Counted from the stretch's first letter, positions 1-10,910 are shown. The stretch: 55,571 nucleotides of DNA from Bacteroidia bacterium (GCA_009930305.1 RZYM01000013.1:1-55571); one strand, 5' to 3'. The notes: generated from the sequence alone by a model not told the origin. Translations and numbers: made by a program.

Positions 1-15
1 CCCTAAAAGCGGGTG

Positions 16-47
16 CAAAGATAGACTATTTTTATTCTAACAACAAA
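16..47 (-). promoter_or_regulatory. Bacteroidota-type promoter reading out of the window to the left
   Basis: On the minus strand the -7 element TATCTTTG (16-23) is preceded after 20 bases by TTTG (44-47), a full match to the Bacteroidota promoter pattern. The gene it serves lies left of the window. The rest of 1-249 holds no gene and no convincing terminator for the suf operon. Confidence 0.6.
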
Positions 48-249
48 ATCTTTTGACTGTTTTTTTTACAAAATAGTGAAGTTTTTTGCAATAGACTGAA
101 ATACAGTACATCCATTATATATTATAAATTGCAATTTATTTATACAAAACGGACATTTATCCCTATATCAAAGCTTATATGTCAGAAATATTATCTAATG
201 GCAAATCATTATCCTTGTAAAAAGGGTGATTTTGCACTATAAATATTTC

Positions 250-666
250 TTATTTATTGTACGCCATTGCGTAGGAACGCATAGTTTTGATCATAGATGC
301 CAAGCCATTTGAACGTGTTGGGCTTAAATGTTCGCGCATACCTATTTGATCTATGCTATAAAGTTCGGCAGATAAAATTTCGGCTGGTTTATGTCCACTC
401 AATATAGATATAAGCAAGGCAAGAATACCTTTTACAATAATAGCATCGCTGTCGCCTTCAAATAAAAGATTACCATCTTCAGAAATATATGCATTTATCC
501 AAACACGACTTTGGCATCCTTCAATAAGATTCTGTTGAGTTTTTTTTGATTCATCTAATGGTTTTAGGTCATTCCCGTAATCTATTAGCATTGCATAACG
601 ATCAAACCAATCTTCGGATATAGAGAAATCGTCAATTATTTGATCTTGCCTTTCATTTATAGTCAT
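250..666 (-). CDS. sufE: SufE cysteine desulfurase sulfur acceptor
   Basis: SufE accepts persulfide sulfur from the cysteine desulfurase SufS and passes it to the SufBCD scaffold in the cytoplasm. The 138-residue protein has the usual family length. Its acceptor cysteine is Cys51 in the motif EGCQSRVW, the same position as in E. coli SufE. It is the last gene of the suf operon, 12 bases behind sufS, so the order here is B-C-D-S-E. It is probably transcribed both from the long rimP-led transcript and from the internal promoter in front of sufS. No separate promoter or Shine-Dalgarno sequence is seen. Confidence 0.93.
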   Translation of the reverse strand: MTINERQDQIIDDFSISEDWFDRYAMLIDYGNDLKPLDESKKTQQNLIEGCQSRVWINAYISEDGNLLFEGDSDAIIVKGILALLISILSGHKPAEILSAELYSIDQIGMREHLSPTRSNGLASMIKTMRSYAMAYNK

Positions 667-678
667 AATAATTATTGT

Positions 679-1905
679 TTAAAACAATTTTTGTGCTCGC
701 ATAATTCCGTACACGAGCATATCTATTTCTTCTTTTGTATTGTATAGAGCAAATGAAGCTCTTAATGTTCCTTCTATACCATAGTAATCCATCACAGGTT
801 GTGCGCAATGATGACCTGTACGAAGAGCTATTCCCAACTTATCTAAGAGTGTTCCCATATCATAATGGTGTATATTCCCAACTTGCATCGAAATAACAGC
901 TCCTTTGTTAGGTGCTTCGCCAAATATTCGCATTCCTTCAATAGTCTTCAATTGCTCAGTTGCGTATTTCAATAAACTATTTTCGTATGATGCTATATTA
1001 TCCATTCCTATATTCTGAACATAACGAAGTGCTTCTGCTAAAGCAGTTGAGCCTATAAAGTCTGGGGTACCGGCTTCAAATTTAAAAGGCAAATGATTAT
1101 AAGTAGTATGTTCAAAACGCACTCTCTCAATCATTTCTCCTCCACCTTGATAAGGAACCATGGCATCTAAATACTTCTCTTTACCGTATAATACACCAAT
1201 ACCTGTGGGCCCATAAATTTTATGAGCTGAAAAAACAAAGAAATCTGCATCCAAATCTTTTACATTTATTGCAAGATGTGGAATTGATTGAGCTCCATCT
1301 ACTAAAACCGGAACACCATATTTATGTGCTATTTTAGTGATATCCTTAATTGGATTAATTGTACCGAGTGTATTTGATACATGAGTAACCGCAATTAATT
1401 TTGTTTTTTCTGTAATAAGATTAAGTAGCGCATCTACGTCTAGTTCGCCACTTGGTTTAAAATGCCAAATCTTTATATTGATTCCTTTTCGCAATTGTAG
1501 CATCTGCCATGGGACTATATTTGAATGATGCTCCATCTCTGAAACAATTATTTCATCGCCTTCTTTCAAATATGTTTCGCCAAACGAAAATGCCACTAAA
1601 TTGATCGATTCGGTTGTTCCGCGAGTAAACACAATTTCTTCTACTTTGTCTGCCCCAATAAAATCACAAACTGTTCGACGTGCATCTTCATGGGCTTCTG
1701 TAGCTACTTGGCTCAGGAAATGAACACCTCTATGCACATTAGCATTGTTGAGTTTATAACCTTCTGTAATTTTATTTATAACTGACCACGGCTTTTGAGT
1801 AGTTGCCGCATTGTCGAGATAGATTAAGGGTTTCTCATATATTTCTTGAGAAAGTATCGGAAAATCTGCACGTATATCCTGAATGTTTTTTTCGTTAATT
1901 TCCAT
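679..1905 (-). CDS. sufS: SufS cysteine desulfurase (PLP enzyme)
   Basis: A group II cysteine desulfurase that removes sulfur from L-cysteine to give alanine and an enzyme persulfide for Fe-S cluster assembly. The 408-residue protein shows the PLP lysine Lys229 in SAHKIYGPTG and the catalytic cysteine Cys367 in RTGHHCAQP, with the class V aminotransferase core between them. RTGHHC on a short loop marks the SufS type rather than IscS. It lies between sufD and sufE. A 56-base gap before it, carrying a well-formed promoter, is the only break in the otherwise tightly packed suf genes. Confidence 0.95.
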   Translation of the reverse strand: MEINEKNIQDIRADFPILSQEIYEKPLIYLDNAATTQKPWSVINKITEGYKLNNANVHRGVHFLSQVATEAHEDARRTVCDFIGADKVEEIVFTRGTTESINLVAFSFGETYLKEGDEIIVSEMEHHSNIVPWQMLQLRKGINIKIWHFKPSGELDVDALLNLITEKTKLIAVTHVSNTLGTINPIKDITKIAHKYGVPVLVDGAQSIPHLAINVKDLDADFFVFSAHKIYGPTGIGVLYGKEKYLDAMVPYQGGGEMIERVRFEHTTYNHLPFKFEAGTPDFIGSTALAEALRYVQNIGMDNIASYENSLLKYATEQLKTIEGMRIFGEAPNKGAVISMQVGNIHHYDMGTLLDKLGIALRTGHHCAQPVMDYYGIEGTLRASFALYNTKEEIDMLVYGIMRAQKLF

Positions 1906-1923
1906 ATTAGGCAGTTATTTCTG

Positions 1924-1954
1924 CAAAAATACGGATTTTTATACGTACCACAAA
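1924..1954 (-). promoter_or_regulatory. Internal promoter in front of sufS-sufE
   Basis: On the minus strand TATTTTTG (1924-1931) is preceded after exactly 19 bases by TTTG (1951-1954). It sits wholly inside the sufD-sufS gap, about 20 bases upstream of the sufS start, so sufS-sufE may be transcribed apart from sufBCD. Confidence 0.5.
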
Positions 1955-1961
1955 AAATGAA

Positions 1962-3269
1962 TTATTTACAGATGACACAACCATTACATTTAGAAAGCTC
2001 ACCTCGTAAACGTTTTTCTATTAATAGTTTCAATCTATCTTTAAGTGCATCTAATCTTACATTTTCGAGTACATCATGTACAAACGCATACATAAGTAAC
2101 ATTCTGGATTCCTGTTCTGAGATTCCTCTAGAACGTAAATAAAACAATGCATTCTCGTCTAACTGCCCAACTGTTGCTCCGTGGTTACACTTAACATCGT
2201 CTGCATATATTTCGAGCTGCGGTTTTGTTTGCATATTTGCTTTCTTTGAAATACATATATTTCGGTTTGTCTGAATTGCAGATGTCTTTTGAGCATTTGG
2301 ATAGACTTTTACCATACCATAGAATTTGCCTTTAGCTTGTCCATCCAACACATATTTAAACAACTCAGTACTTGAAGAATCTGCCTCTATATGATTAATT
2401 GTAGTTGTGTTATCAATATTTTGATCTTTATCACCCAAAACCAGACCATTCAAAGATAATGAAGAATGAGATCCGTTAATATTGGCAACTACTGTATTTC
2501 GAGTTTTGTTATTATGTAGAGTAATAATATTTGATAACACCTCACTATTATCAGCTTGATCTAATAGCAACGAACAGATATTAGTCATCTTTTCATGAGT
2601 ATTTTCTAATTTGTAATGTTCGTACACCGCATTTTTACCTACAAATACTTCTGTCACCCTATTTGTCAAATAATGAGAATCTCCTGATACATGATCACAA
2701 ATTAATAATTGAGCAGATGAATCTTCTTCTAATATTATTAAATTATGACTTACAGCTAATATGTCTGAATTGCCATGCATCAAATTTATTAATTGCAATG
2801 GTTTATCCATTTTAAGTCCTTTGGGAATATAAACGAATAAGCCATCTTGAGCAAACATAGCATTGAAAGCTTGATTTCCATCACTATTAATAGTCATTTG
2901 ACGATTAATGTATGGTTTAACCAAATCAGAATATTTAATAATCGCTTCTGATAATCCGCAAACTATAACTCCTTCAGGTAATTTTGATTGTTTCGAATTA
3001 GGATAAAATGTGTCATTCAGAACAAAAAATATATAAGCTCCAATATTTGGAACATCGCATTTGAATGACAAATAAGGATCAGCATTAATTCTATATCTAT
3101 TAATATTCAAGCCAAAATCCCGCTCATATTCTTGTGCATAAATGCTTAAACCTAATTTTGACAAGTATTCACAAGCAGCTGCTCTATTAATATTTAATAG
3201 ATCTGCACTATGAGAATCAATAATCTCGGATTGTTCTTTATATAATGATATGTAGGCCTCTTGAACCAT
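1962..3269 (-). CDS. sufD: SufD, Fe-S assembly scaffold subunit
   Basis: SufD pairs with SufB and the ATPase SufC to form the SufBC2D scaffold on which Fe-S clusters are built. The 435-residue protein has the divergent N-terminal half usual for SufD and the conserved beta-helix C-terminal core with the motif KCNHGAT (His363, equivalent to the functional His360 of E. coli SufD) and FYLRSRGIS. The last eight residues hold Cys428, Cys431 and Cys434 in a CxxCxxC tail that is absent from E. coli SufD. It starts 1 base after sufC ends. Confidence 0.93.
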   Translation of the reverse strand: MVQEAYISLYKEQSEIIDSHSADLLNINRAAACEYLSKLGLSIYAQEYERDFGLNINRYRINADPYLSFKCDVPNIGAYIFFVLNDTFYPNSKQSKLPEGVIVCGLSEAIIKYSDLVKPYINRQMTINSDGNQAFNAMFAQDGLFVYIPKGLKMDKPLQLINLMHGNSDILAVSHNLIILEEDSSAQLLICDHVSGDSHYLTNRVTEVFVGKNAVYEHYKLENTHEKMTNICSLLLDQADNSEVLSNIITLHNNKTRNTVVANINGSHSSLSLNGLVLGDKDQNIDNTTTINHIEADSSSTELFKYVLDGQAKGKFYGMVKVYPNAQKTSAIQTNRNICISKKANMQTKPQLEIYADDVKCNHGATVGQLDENALFYLRSRGISEQESRMLLMYAFVHDVLENVRLDALKDRLKLLIEKRLRGELSKCNGCVICK

Positions 3270-3270
3270 A

Positions 3271-4023
3271 TTATTCTCCTACTTCTTGTTTAATCCAATC
3301 GTATCCTTTTTCTTCCAATGTTAAAGCCAATTCTTTTCCTGCTGTTTTAACAATTCTGCCTTTATACAAAATATGTACAACATCAGGCACAATGTAGTCT
3401 AGTAACCTTTGGTAGTGGGTTATCAAAATGGTAGCCGCATCAGGACGTTTTAATTTATTGACTCCATTTGCAACAACTCTTAAAGCATCAATATCTAATC
3501 CTGAATCTGTTTCATCTAGAATAGATAAAGATGGCTCTAACATTGCCATTTGAAATATCTCGTTACGTTTTTTTTCACCTCCCGAAAAACCTTCATTAAC
3601 TGAGCGATTTGCGAGTTTGCTATCTAACTCTACAATATTTTTTTTGTCACGCATCAACTTAAGAAATTCTGCTGCTGATAATTGTGGGAGATTTTTATAT
3701 TTTCTATGTTCGTTAACTGCTGTACGCATAAAATTTACCATGCTTACACCTGGAATTTCAACCGGATATTGAAAACTCAAGAATAATCCCTCGCGAGATC
3801 GTTCCTCCGGCGATAATTCTAATAAGTTTTTACCATTGAAATTTACAGTTCCACTAGTTACTTTATAGGCAGGATGACCTGCAAGTACAGCCGATAGTGT
3901 ACTTTTCCCGGAACCATTAGGTCCCATGATGGCATGAACTTCACCCGGCTTAACCGAAAGGTTAATACCTCTAAGTATCTCTTTATCGCCAATTACGGCA
4001 TGTAAATCTTTAATTTCCAACAT
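3271..4023 (-). CDS. sufC: SufC, Fe-S assembly ATPase
   Basis: SufC is the ABC-type ATPase of the SufBC2D complex; ATP-driven dimerisation reshapes SufB-SufD during cluster building. The 250-residue protein has Walker [10 protein letters not shown] at residues 34-42, the family signature [10 protein letters not shown] and Walker B followed by DETDSGLD, the SufC-specific form of the D-loop. It lies 1 base from sufB and 1 base from sufD, so translation of the three is probably coupled. Confidence 0.96.
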   Translation of the reverse strand: MLEIKDLHAVIGDKEILRGINLSVKPGEVHAIMGPNGSGKSTLSAVLAGHPAYKVTSGTVNFNGKNLLELSPEERSREGLFLSFQYPVEIPGVSMVNFMRTAVNEHRKYKNLPQLSAAEFLKLMRDKKNIVELDSKLANRSVNEGFSGGEKKRNEIFQMAMLEPSLSILDETDSGLDIDALRVVANGVNKLKRPDAATILITHYQRLLDYIVPDVVHILYKGRIVKTAGKELALTLEEKGYDWIKQEVGE

Positions 4024-4024
4024 A

Positions 4025-5482
4025 TTATCCTACTGTTCCTTCTAGAGATATTTGAAGTAGTTTTTGTGCTTCTACTGCAAATTCCATTGGTAATTTATTA
4101 AATACTTCTTTAGCAAAACCATTTACAATAAGACCTACAGCATCTTCTGTTGAAATACCACGTTGATTACAATAGAAAAGTTGATCTTCATTGATTTTTG
4201 AGGTACTCGCTTCGTGTTCGACTATCGCTGTTTGGTTATGAACATCAATTGAAGGGAATGTATGAGCTCCGCACTTATCGCCTAACAAAAGGCTATCACA
4301 TTGTGAAAAATTACGACTAAAATCAGCATTCTCCGACATTTTTACCAATCCTCTGTATGAATTTTGACTATGTCCGGCAGAGATGCCTTTTGATACAATC
4401 CTGCTACGAGTGTTTTTACCAATATGAATCATTTTAGTACCAGTATCAGCCTGCTGATAGTTATTGGTGACAGCAACCGAGTAAAATTCGCCTACAGAAT
4501 TATCTCCGCGTAATATACAACTCGGATATTTCCATGTGATTGCAGAGCCTGTTTCAACTTGCGTCCAAAAAACTTTGGAATCAACACCTTTACATAATGC
4601 CCTTTTAGTAACAAAATTGTATATACCTCCATTCCCACTCTTATCACCCGGATACCAATTCTGTACTGTTGAATATTTTATTTCTGAACGATCGTGAGCA
4701 ACTATTTCAACAATTGCAGCATGTAACTGATTTTCATCACGCATAGGTGCTGTACAACCTTCTAAATACGAAACATACGCATCATCTTCAGCAACAATAA
4801 GAGTTCTTTCAAATTGCCCAGTACCTGCGGCATTTATTCTAAAATATGTAGATAACTCCATTGGGCATCTCACACCTTTAGGAATATAAGCAAATGATCC
4901 GTCTGTAAATACTGCACAATTAAGTGCTGCAAAAAAATTGTCTGTATATAGAACTACAGAGCCTAAATATTTTTTTACTAAATCAGGATGTTCTTGGATA
5001 GCTTCACTTATTGGGCAAAAAATAATTCCCAATTTTGCCAATTCATCTTTATAGGTGGTTTTTATAGATGTACTATCCATTACGGCATCCACTGCAATTC
5101 CTGCTAAATGTCCTTGTTCATGTAATGGAATTCCTAATTTATTAAAGGTATTGAGTAATTCCGGATCAACTTCATCTAAACTTTGCGGTGCGTTTTTACG
5201 AGGTGCCGCATAATACGAGATTGCTTGAAAATCAATTTTAGGAATATCTAATTTAGCCCAATTAGGCATCGTCATTGTCAACCAATGACGATATGCTTTT
5301 AAACGAAATTCTAACAGCCATTCCGGTTCATTTTTCTTTAAAGATATATTTTTTATTACATCTTCACTTAAACCAAGTGGCACACGATCAGTTTCAATAT
5401 CAGTGGTAAAACCATATTTATATTCGCCGGACGTAAATCCGGACAAAACTTTGTCTTGTTTATCTTTAGACCGATTCTTCAT
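4025..5482 (-). CDS. sufB: SufB, Fe-S assembly scaffold subunit
   Basis: Main scaffold subunit of SufBC2D, on which the nascent Fe-S cluster is assembled. I place the start at the ATG at 5480-5482 (protein begins MKNRSKD), giving 485 residues; a longer reading frame reaching 5530 would add 16 residues unlike SufB and cut deep into cvpA. With this start the overlap with cvpA is 17 bases. Conserved features include the essential cysteine near residue 404 in [10 protein letters not shown] and the C-terminal FYCNQRGIS. The beta-helix core is complete. Confidence 0.94.
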   Translation of the reverse strand: MKNRSKDKQDKVLSGFTSGEYKYGFTTDIETDRVPLGLSEDVIKNISLKKNEPEWLLEFRLKAYRHWLTMTMPNWAKLDIPKIDFQAISYYAAPRKNAPQSLDEVDPELLNTFNKLGIPLHEQGHLAGIAVDAVMDSTSIKTTYKDELAKLGIIFCPISEAIQEHPDLVKKYLGSVVLYTDNFFAALNCAVFTDGSFAYIPKGVRCPMELSTYFRINAAGTGQFERTLIVAEDDAYVSYLEGCTAPMRDENQLHAAIVEIVAHDRSEIKYSTVQNWYPGDKSGNGGIYNFVTKRALCKGVDSKVFWTQVETGSAITWKYPSCILRGDNSVGEFYSVAVTNNYQQADTGTKMIHIGKNTRSRIVSKGISAGHSQNSYRGLVKMSENADFSRNFSQCDSLLLGDKCGAHTFPSIDVHNQTAIVEHEASTSKINEDQLFYCNQRGISTEDAVGLIVNGFAKEVFNKLPMEFAVEAQKLLQISLEGTVG

Positions 5483-5981
5483 TCTCACCATCAATATAGG
5501 ATTTTGCATAAGGCAATACAGCCGGTACAAATTCTTTTAAAGGCATATATAATATAGATTCTGTTCTTTTCTCTTCGCTTATAAATGGGATATGACTATT
5601 AAGTTCATTAGCAAGATTTATCAATACACTGAGAATTAATGCATACTTAATCACCCCAAATATTGCACCCAATAACCTATTAAGCCACGATAAAGTTACA
5701 ATCTTTAAAAATTTGTCTAATAGTTTTGCGATAAAAAAACACAATAACGAAACTACGACAAATATTGCAAAATAAGAGATTACGTGCGTTGTTTTGTCGG
5801 AAAAAACAAACCAATTATGCAATTCTACTGAGAAATCTGCTGAAAATCTATTTGCTAGAATAATTGCGATTATCAATCCGACAAATGATGCGATTGACAT
5901 TACTATTCCTTTGTATAAGCCTCTCACAAGACCCCACGCTATTGGAATAAGTAACAATATATCTAACCAAAATCCATCCAT
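5466..5981 (-). CDS. cvpA: CvpA family inner-membrane protein
   Basis: A 171-residue membrane protein with four predicted transmembrane segments (about residues 5-40 as two, 60-85 and 100-125) and the CvpA opening pattern of an N-terminal helix followed by RGLYKGIV. E. coli CvpA was first linked to colicin V production and later to envelope stress tolerance; its biochemical role is unknown. It sits between infB (23 bases) and sufB (17-base overlap), a linkage I recall from other Bacteroidales, and is co-transcribed with them. Confidence 0.8.
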   Translation of the reverse strand: MDGFWLDILLLIPIAWGLVRGLYKGIVMSIASFVGLIIAIILANRFSADFSVELHNWFVFSDKTTHVISYFAIFVVVSLLCFFIAKLLDKFLKIVTLSWLNRLLGAIFGVIKYALILSVLINLANELNSHIPFISEEKRTESILYMPLKEFVPAVLPYAKSYIDGENEESV

Positions 5982-6004
5982 AGATAATTAGGTAAGCCAT
6001 TATA

Positions 6005-8935
6005 TTATAATGTTTTCTTAACTTCCACCTCTTCAAATGATTCTACTAAATCGCCAACATGTATATCGTTGTAATTAGATATATTAAGACCGCACTCAAA
6101 ACCCGAATTAACTTCTTTAACATCATCTTTCATACGTTTAAGAGAGCCTAAATCACCTGAATATATTACGATACCATCACGTATCAAGCGGACTTTATTA
6201 TTGCGTTTAATTTTTCCTTCACGCACAAGACAACCCGCAACAGAACCGACTTTAGTAATTTTAAACACCTGCATCACTTCCAATGTAGCAGTTACCTCTT
6301 CTTTGATCTCAGGCGATAACATACCTTCCATAGCATCCCTAATTTCTTCTATGGCATCGTATATAATTGAGTATAATCTAATATCTATTTCTTCACGTTC
6401 TGCTATACGTCTTGCAGCTTGTGATGGACGAACTTGGAATCCCACAACAATAGCATTTGATGCTGCTGCCAATAAAACATCTGATTCGGAGATTGCACCT
6501 ACGGCTTTATGTATTACGTTAACTTGAATTTCCGGAGTTGATAATTTTATCAAAGAATCAGACAAGGCTTCGATCGAACCATCCACATCTCCTTTGACAA
6601 TAACATTCAATTCTTGGAAATTTCCTAATGCAATACGTCTACCCAATTCATCAAGTGTAAGATGTTTTTTTGTTCTGATGCTTTGTTCGCGTTGTAACTG
6701 CTCACGTTTATTGGTAATCTCACGAGCTTCCTGTTCTGTTTCAAGAACATTAAAACGATCGCCGGCTTGTGGAGCACCATTCAATCCTAAAATTAATGCA
6801 GGCTCACCAGGTTTAACTTCTTTTATTCGTTGATTACGTTCATTAAACATGGCTTTTATACGTCCGGAACTAACTCCGGCAACTATTACATCACCCATGT
6901 GCAATGTACCACCTTCAACCAAAATAGTTGATAAATAGCCACGGCCTTTATCCAAAGAAGATTCAATAATTGAACCAACTGCTAATTTATTAGGATTAGC
7001 TTTTAAATCCAACATTTCAGCTTCTAGCAAAACTTTGTCGAGCAATTCTTTTACTCCGGTTCCTTTTTTAGCCGATATATCTTGAGATTGGTATTTACCA
7101 CCCCACTCTTCAACTAGATAATTCATACCAGCTAATGCCTCTTTAATCTTATCGGGATTTGCATTTGGTTTATCTACCTTGTTTATTGCAAATACTATAG
7201 GTACACCCGCAGCTGAAGCATGGTTAATAGCCTCTTTTGTTTGCGGCATCACATCATCATCAGCTGCAACTATAATAATTGCAATATCTGTAACTTTTGT
7301 ACCACGTGCACGCATAGCTGTAAAGGCTTCGTGACCAGGAGTATCCAAGAATGTAATATGTTGACCGTTCTCTAAGCTTACATTGTAAGCACCAATATGT
7401 TGTGTAATTCCACCTGCCTCACCTGCAATTACATTAGCTTTACGAATATAGTCAAGCAATGAAGTTTTACCATGGTCAACGTGTCCCATAACTGTAACAA
7501 TAGGAGCACGTGGAACTAATTCTTCAGGAATATCTTGCACCTCGTTTATAGTTTCAGATACTTCTGCACTAATATATTCTGTCTTAAATCCGAATTCGTC
7601 AGCAACTATATTTATTGTTTCTGCATCAAGACGTTGATTAATAGAAACCATCAATCCTAAATTCATACATGTAGCAATAACTTGAGTTACAGCTACATTC
7701 ATCATAGTAGCTAACTCATTTACTGTAACAAATTCGGTAATCTTAATTGTTTTACCTTCCAAGAGTTCAGCTTCTGCCTCATTTTGCATGCGCTGAAAAC
7801 TTGCTTCACGCTTGTCACGACGATATTTTGATGTTTTAGACTTCGATTTACCCGTGAGCATTGCTAAAGTCTCTTTTACTTGCTTTTGTACATCTTCTTC
7901 GTTTGGTTGTGCATGTTCAAAAGGACGTTTGTCTTTTGAAAACTTGTTATTTGATGGTTTACGAGATTTATCGTCGATAGGCTTATTTATGTCAATTCGT
8001 TCCTTCTGAATTCTATTACGTTTACGTTTTTCATCTCCACCTGCTCCTGCATTTGCATTTGGAGCATTATTTGGAGAATTTTGAGGACGATTTTGATTAT
8101 TTTGAGAATTCTGAGTATTAGCTGCATTATTATTTGCGTTATTACCCGAATTCTGCTTTGAAGGATATTTTACTTCCCTTTCTTTACGTTTTTCTTCTTT
8201 TGTTTTCTTCTTTGGACGTGTTTGCTGATTCAAACTTGCCAAATCAATTTTACCTACAACATTTATTGTTGATTGTATAGCAGGTTTGCTCATTGAAAAT
8301 ATTTCTTCATAAGGTCTTGATGCTTCATTTTCAGTATTATCTGATTCTTGTTCAAGAGTTGTTTTATTTTGCAATTCTTCCTTTATATTAGATTCTAACT
8401 TAGTCTCTACTATTGTATTCTCTTTGCTATCTTCTAAAGGCTCTATTACCTGGGCTTGTTCTTTTTCTACTTTAAGTTCAACAATAATTTCTTTTTCAAT
8501 AGGAGTCTCAACTTTTTCTACAACTTTTTCCTCTTTAATTGGCACAATAGGTGCTACTGGTTCAGCCTTTGGTTGAGGTTCTGCTTTCTTATGATTAAGA
8601 CTGTCCAAATCCATTTTGCCAACAGTTTTTAATTGAGGTCTTTCATCTTCCGTAATTTCGACCTTAATTTCTTCCGGTTGTGTCGGTTTAAATCCTTCAA
8701 GAACAACAGATTCACTTTTTGATTTTTCTTTATGACGCATTGCCATTATTTCAGACTCAATTTTTTGATCTTTATCCTTGCAAAATTCTTTGTGCAATAA
8801 ATCAAACTGGTCATCAGTAATACGCGCATTTGGATTTTCTTCCACATCGGCAAAGCCTTTTTGATGTAGAAAATCAACAGCTGTGGATAAACCCACATTC
8901 AAATCTTTTGTTACTTTACTTAGTTTTACAGACAT
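6005..8935 (-). CDS. infB: Translation initiation factor IF-2
   Basis: GTPase that delivers fMet-tRNA to the 30S subunit and promotes subunit joining. The 976-residue protein has an N-terminal IF2N domain (residues 1-50), a long charged linker with an Asn/Gln-rich stretch (about residues 260-300), a second IF2N-like domain near residue 400, and the G domain with G1 GHVDHGKT (484-491), DTPGHEAF and NKVDKP, followed by domains II-IV. The size is usual for Bacteroidota, whose IF-2 linkers are long. It is third in the operon behind rimP and nusA; the 85-base nusA-infB gap shows no promoter. Confidence 0.96.
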   Translation of the reverse strand: MSVKLSKVTKDLNVGLSTAVDFLHQKGFADVEENPNARITDDQFDLLHKEFCKDKDQKIESEIMAMRHKEKSKSESVVLEGFKPTQPEEIKVEITEDERPQLKTVGKMDLDSLNHKKAEPQPKAEPVAPIVPIKEEKVVEKVETPIEKEIIVELKVEKEQAQVIEPLEDSKENTIVETKLESNIKEELQNKTTLEQESDNTENEASRPYEEIFSMSKPAIQSTINVVGKIDLASLNQQTRPKKKTKEEKRKEREVKYPSKQNSGNNANNNAANTQNSQNNQNRPQNSPNNAPNANAGAGGDEKRKRNRIQKERIDINKPIDDKSRKPSNNKFSKDKRPFEHAQPNEEDVQKQVKETLAMLTGKSKSKTSKYRRDKREASFQRMQNEAEAELLEGKTIKITEFVTVNELATMMNVAVTQVIATCMNLGLMVSINQRLDAETINIVADEFGFKTEYISAEVSETINEVQDIPEELVPRAPIVTVMGHVDHGKTSLLDYIRKANVIAGEAGGITQHIGAYNVSLENGQHITFLDTPGHEAFTAMRARGTKVTDIAIIIVAADDDVMPQTKEAINHASAAGVPIVFAINKVDKPNANPDKIKEALAGMNYLVEEWGGKYQSQDISAKKGTGVKELLDKVLLEAEMLDLKANPNKLAVGSIIESSLDKGRGYLSTILVEGGTLHMGDVIVAGVSSGRIKAMFNERNQRIKEVKPGEPALILGLNGAPQAGDRFNVLETEQEAREITNKREQLQREQSIRTKKHLTLDELGRRIALGNFQELNVIVKGDVDGSIEALSDSLIKLSTPEIQVNVIHKAVGAISESDVLLAAASNAIVVGFQVRPSQAARRIAEREEIDIRLYSIIYDAIEEIRDAMEGMLSPEIKEEVTATLEVMQVFKITKVGSVAGCLVREGKIKRNNKVRLIRDGIVIYSGDLGSLKRMKDDVKEVNSGFECGLNISNYNDIHVGDLVESFEEVEVKKTL

Positions 8936-9020
8936 ATATTATTTTTTTCTAATTCTGTTGTTATTCATTTAATCAAACACACCCAACTACAAACACCATT
9001 TTTGCAAAACAATAATTGTT

Positions 9021-10274
9021 TTAGGCAAATTCGGATTTTAGTACAGATAATACCTGATCAATAGTTTCTTCTTCCAAATCTGTTGCCTTCAACAATTCTT
9101 CACGAGAAACGGCTAATACGCTCTTAGCTGTGTCGTAGCCTAATCCTTTGAACACATCAATAACCCATTGTTCTATTTCATCACTAAACTCATCAAGATA
9201 AATATCTTCTTCTTTGTCTTCTTGAATATCACGGAATACTTCAATTGTGTATTCAGTAAGCATACTTGCCAATTTGATATTTAATCCACCTTTACCAATT
9301 GCCAATGATACTTCTTCCGGTTTCAATGAAACTTCTGCACGCTTGTTTACTTCGTCAACTTTTATTGACAATATTTTGGCAGGACTCAAAGCACGTGATA
9401 TAAACAATGATATGTTAGATGTATAATTAATAACATCAATATTTTCGTTACGTAATTCACGTACGATACTATGAATACGTGAACCTTTTACACCAACACA
9501 AGAACCTACGGGATCGATACGATCATCGAATGATTCAACGGCAACTTTTGCACGTTCACCAGGGATTCTGGCAATCTTCTTAATTGTAATAATTCCTTCT
9601 TGAACTTCAGGAACTTCCAATTCGAATAAGCGTTGTAAAAATACAGGAGCTGTTCTTGATACTATAATTTTCAAAGTATTGTTTTGATTATCAACTCTTA
9701 CAACAACGGCCTTAACTGTATCACCTTTTCTGTAAAAATCAGAAGGAATTTGTTCTGTTTTAGGTAAAAGCAATTCATTATTTTGTGCATCTAACAACAA
9801 TATCTCTTTTTTCCAAATTTGATAAACTTCGCCATAAACGACTTCACCTATCATATCTTTATATTTTTCGTAAACAGATTCTTTTTGTAATTCTAATATT
9901 TTAGAATACAATGTTTGACGCAAATTTAAAACTGCACGACGACCGAATGATAAGAAATCCACTGCATCTGTAACATCTTCACCAACCTCACACTCTTCAT
10001 CAATTTTCTTAGCATTAGTTATACCTATTTGCAAATTAGGATCTTCTACAGCATCATCTGCAACAACTACTCTATCACGCCATATTTCGCAATCGCCTTT
10101 ACCCGGGTTAATAACCACTGTAAAATTTTCGTCTGTACCGAACATTTTTGCAATAACGCTGCGAAACGATTCTTCCAAAACACTAATCATTGTTGACTGA
10201 TCGATGTTCTTTAAATCCTTAAACTCTGAGAAAGTCTCAATCATATTTAGAGACTTCGTTGAATCTTTTGCCAT
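9021..10274 (-). CDS. nusA: Transcription termination/antitermination factor NusA
   Basis: NusA binds RNA polymerase and nascent RNA and modulates pausing, termination and antitermination. The 417-residue protein has the N-terminal polymerase-binding domain (1-125), an S1 domain (about 135-200), tandem KH domains (about 200-345, with VGVKGSRIHSI and AIGKGGLNIKLA) and one C-terminal helix-hairpin-helix module (about 365-417) after an acidic linker. It is shorter than the 495-residue E. coli protein because it has one rather than two C-terminal repeats. It begins 7 bases after rimP ends. Confidence 0.95.
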   Translation of the reverse strand: MAKDSTKSLNMIETFSEFKDLKNIDQSTMISVLEESFRSVIAKMFGTDENFTVVINPGKGDCEIWRDRVVVADDAVEDPNLQIGITNAKKIDEECEVGEDVTDAVDFLSFGRRAVLNLRQTLYSKILELQKESVYEKYKDMIGEVVYGEVYQIWKKEILLLDAQNNELLLPKTEQIPSDFYRKGDTVKAVVVRVDNQNNTLKIIVSRTAPVFLQRLFELEVPEVQEGIITIKKIARIPGERAKVAVESFDDRIDPVGSCVGVKGSRIHSIVRELRNENIDVINYTSNISLFISRALSPAKILSIKVDEVNKRAEVSLKPEEVSLAIGKGGLNIKLASMLTEYTIEVFRDIQEDKEEDIYLDEFSDEIEQWVIDVFKGLGYDTAKSVLAVSREELLKATDLEEETIDQVLSVLKSEFA

Positions 10275-10281
10275 TTTAGTG

Positions 10282-10734
10282 TCAATTGAATTTTAAGTTA
10301 TATTTTGTGTATTTTACCTCTGTATAAGAGAATCGCAATTGTTCATGATTTACTATGCGACTACCTTTTTCTTTTTTCTCTACTTCCACAACGAAATAGT
10401 CATCTCCAACTTCTTTTAAAATTCCGAAGATTTTTTTACCACCGGACAAGACTTCTACTTCGTTTCCGATATTCTTTTCGTATTGTTTTTTTACTTTAAA
10501 CGGAGATGTAATGCCTGCAGAACCGACTTCAAGACTATAATCTTCAATATCACGATTAAGATTTAGTTCTATAAAATTATTAATTTCACAACAAGTATAA
10601 ATATCAACACCTTGTTTTGAATCAATCTCCACAACTATGCTATTGTCCTTACTTACTGATACATCAGTCAAAAAACAATCTTTGCCTTGCAAGAACTCTG
10701 CAACCAGTTGATATACAACATCTTTATTTATCAT
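10282..10734 (-). CDS. rimP: Ribosome maturation factor RimP
   Basis: RimP assists 30S subunit assembly. The 150-residue protein has the two-domain RimP layout: an N-terminal alpha/beta domain with the motif DYSLEVGSAGI (the family's yxLEVsSPGl) near residues 75-85 and a C-terminal SH3-like domain. It is the promoter-proximal gene of the rimP-nusA-infB-cvpA-suf transcription unit. The leader is about 45 bases and contains a run of G residues that could pair with downstream C residues, but no clear regulatory fold. Confidence 0.9.
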   Translation of the reverse strand: MINKDVVYQLVAEFLQGKDCFLTDVSVSKDNSIVVEIDSKQGVDIYTCCEINNFIELNLNRDIEDYSLEVGSAGITSPFKVKKQYEKNIGNEVEVLSGGKKIFGILKEVGDDYFVVEVEKKEKGSRIVNHEQLRFSYTEVKYTKYNLKFN

Positions 10735-10784
10735 TCGGCATATTACAATAAAGAAGGGGAACTTACGCCCCCCTCAATTCGGTG

Positions 10785-10815
10785 CAAAGATACGAATAAT
10801 TATTTAAAACACAAA
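10785..10815 (-). promoter_or_regulatory. Promoter of the rimP-nusA-infB-suf operon
   Basis: On the minus strand TATCTTTG (10785-10792) is preceded after exactly 19 bases by TTTG (10812-10815), one of the best matches to the Bacteroidota consensus in the window. It lies about 50 bases upstream of rimP and probably drives at least nine genes. Confidence 0.75.
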
Positions 10816-10880
10816 ATATTACAATTATTTTTGTGTCTACGTACATGTAGTCAAATTCATAATCTTTAAAATAATACCCC

Positions 10881-10910
10881 TTTGTACATTTAATAAATTA
10901 TGTACCTTTG
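10881..10910 (+). promoter_or_regulatory. Promoter of the DUF45-tcdA-lolD operon
   Basis: TTTG (10881-10884) and TACCTTTG (10903-10910), 18 bases apart. The element shows that an in-frame start at 10908 cannot be used, which supports the ATG at 10956 for the first gene. Confidence 0.6.

Noticed and set aside
1846-2142. Plus-strand open frame of 98 codons
   Set aside because: Shadow of sufS and the sufD C-terminus on the other strand; the antisense genes are certain and the product resembles nothing.
10740-10781. G-run/C-run pairing in the rimP leader as a regulatory RNA
   Set aside because: Only four or five G-C pairs with no conserved motif or alternative fold visible.
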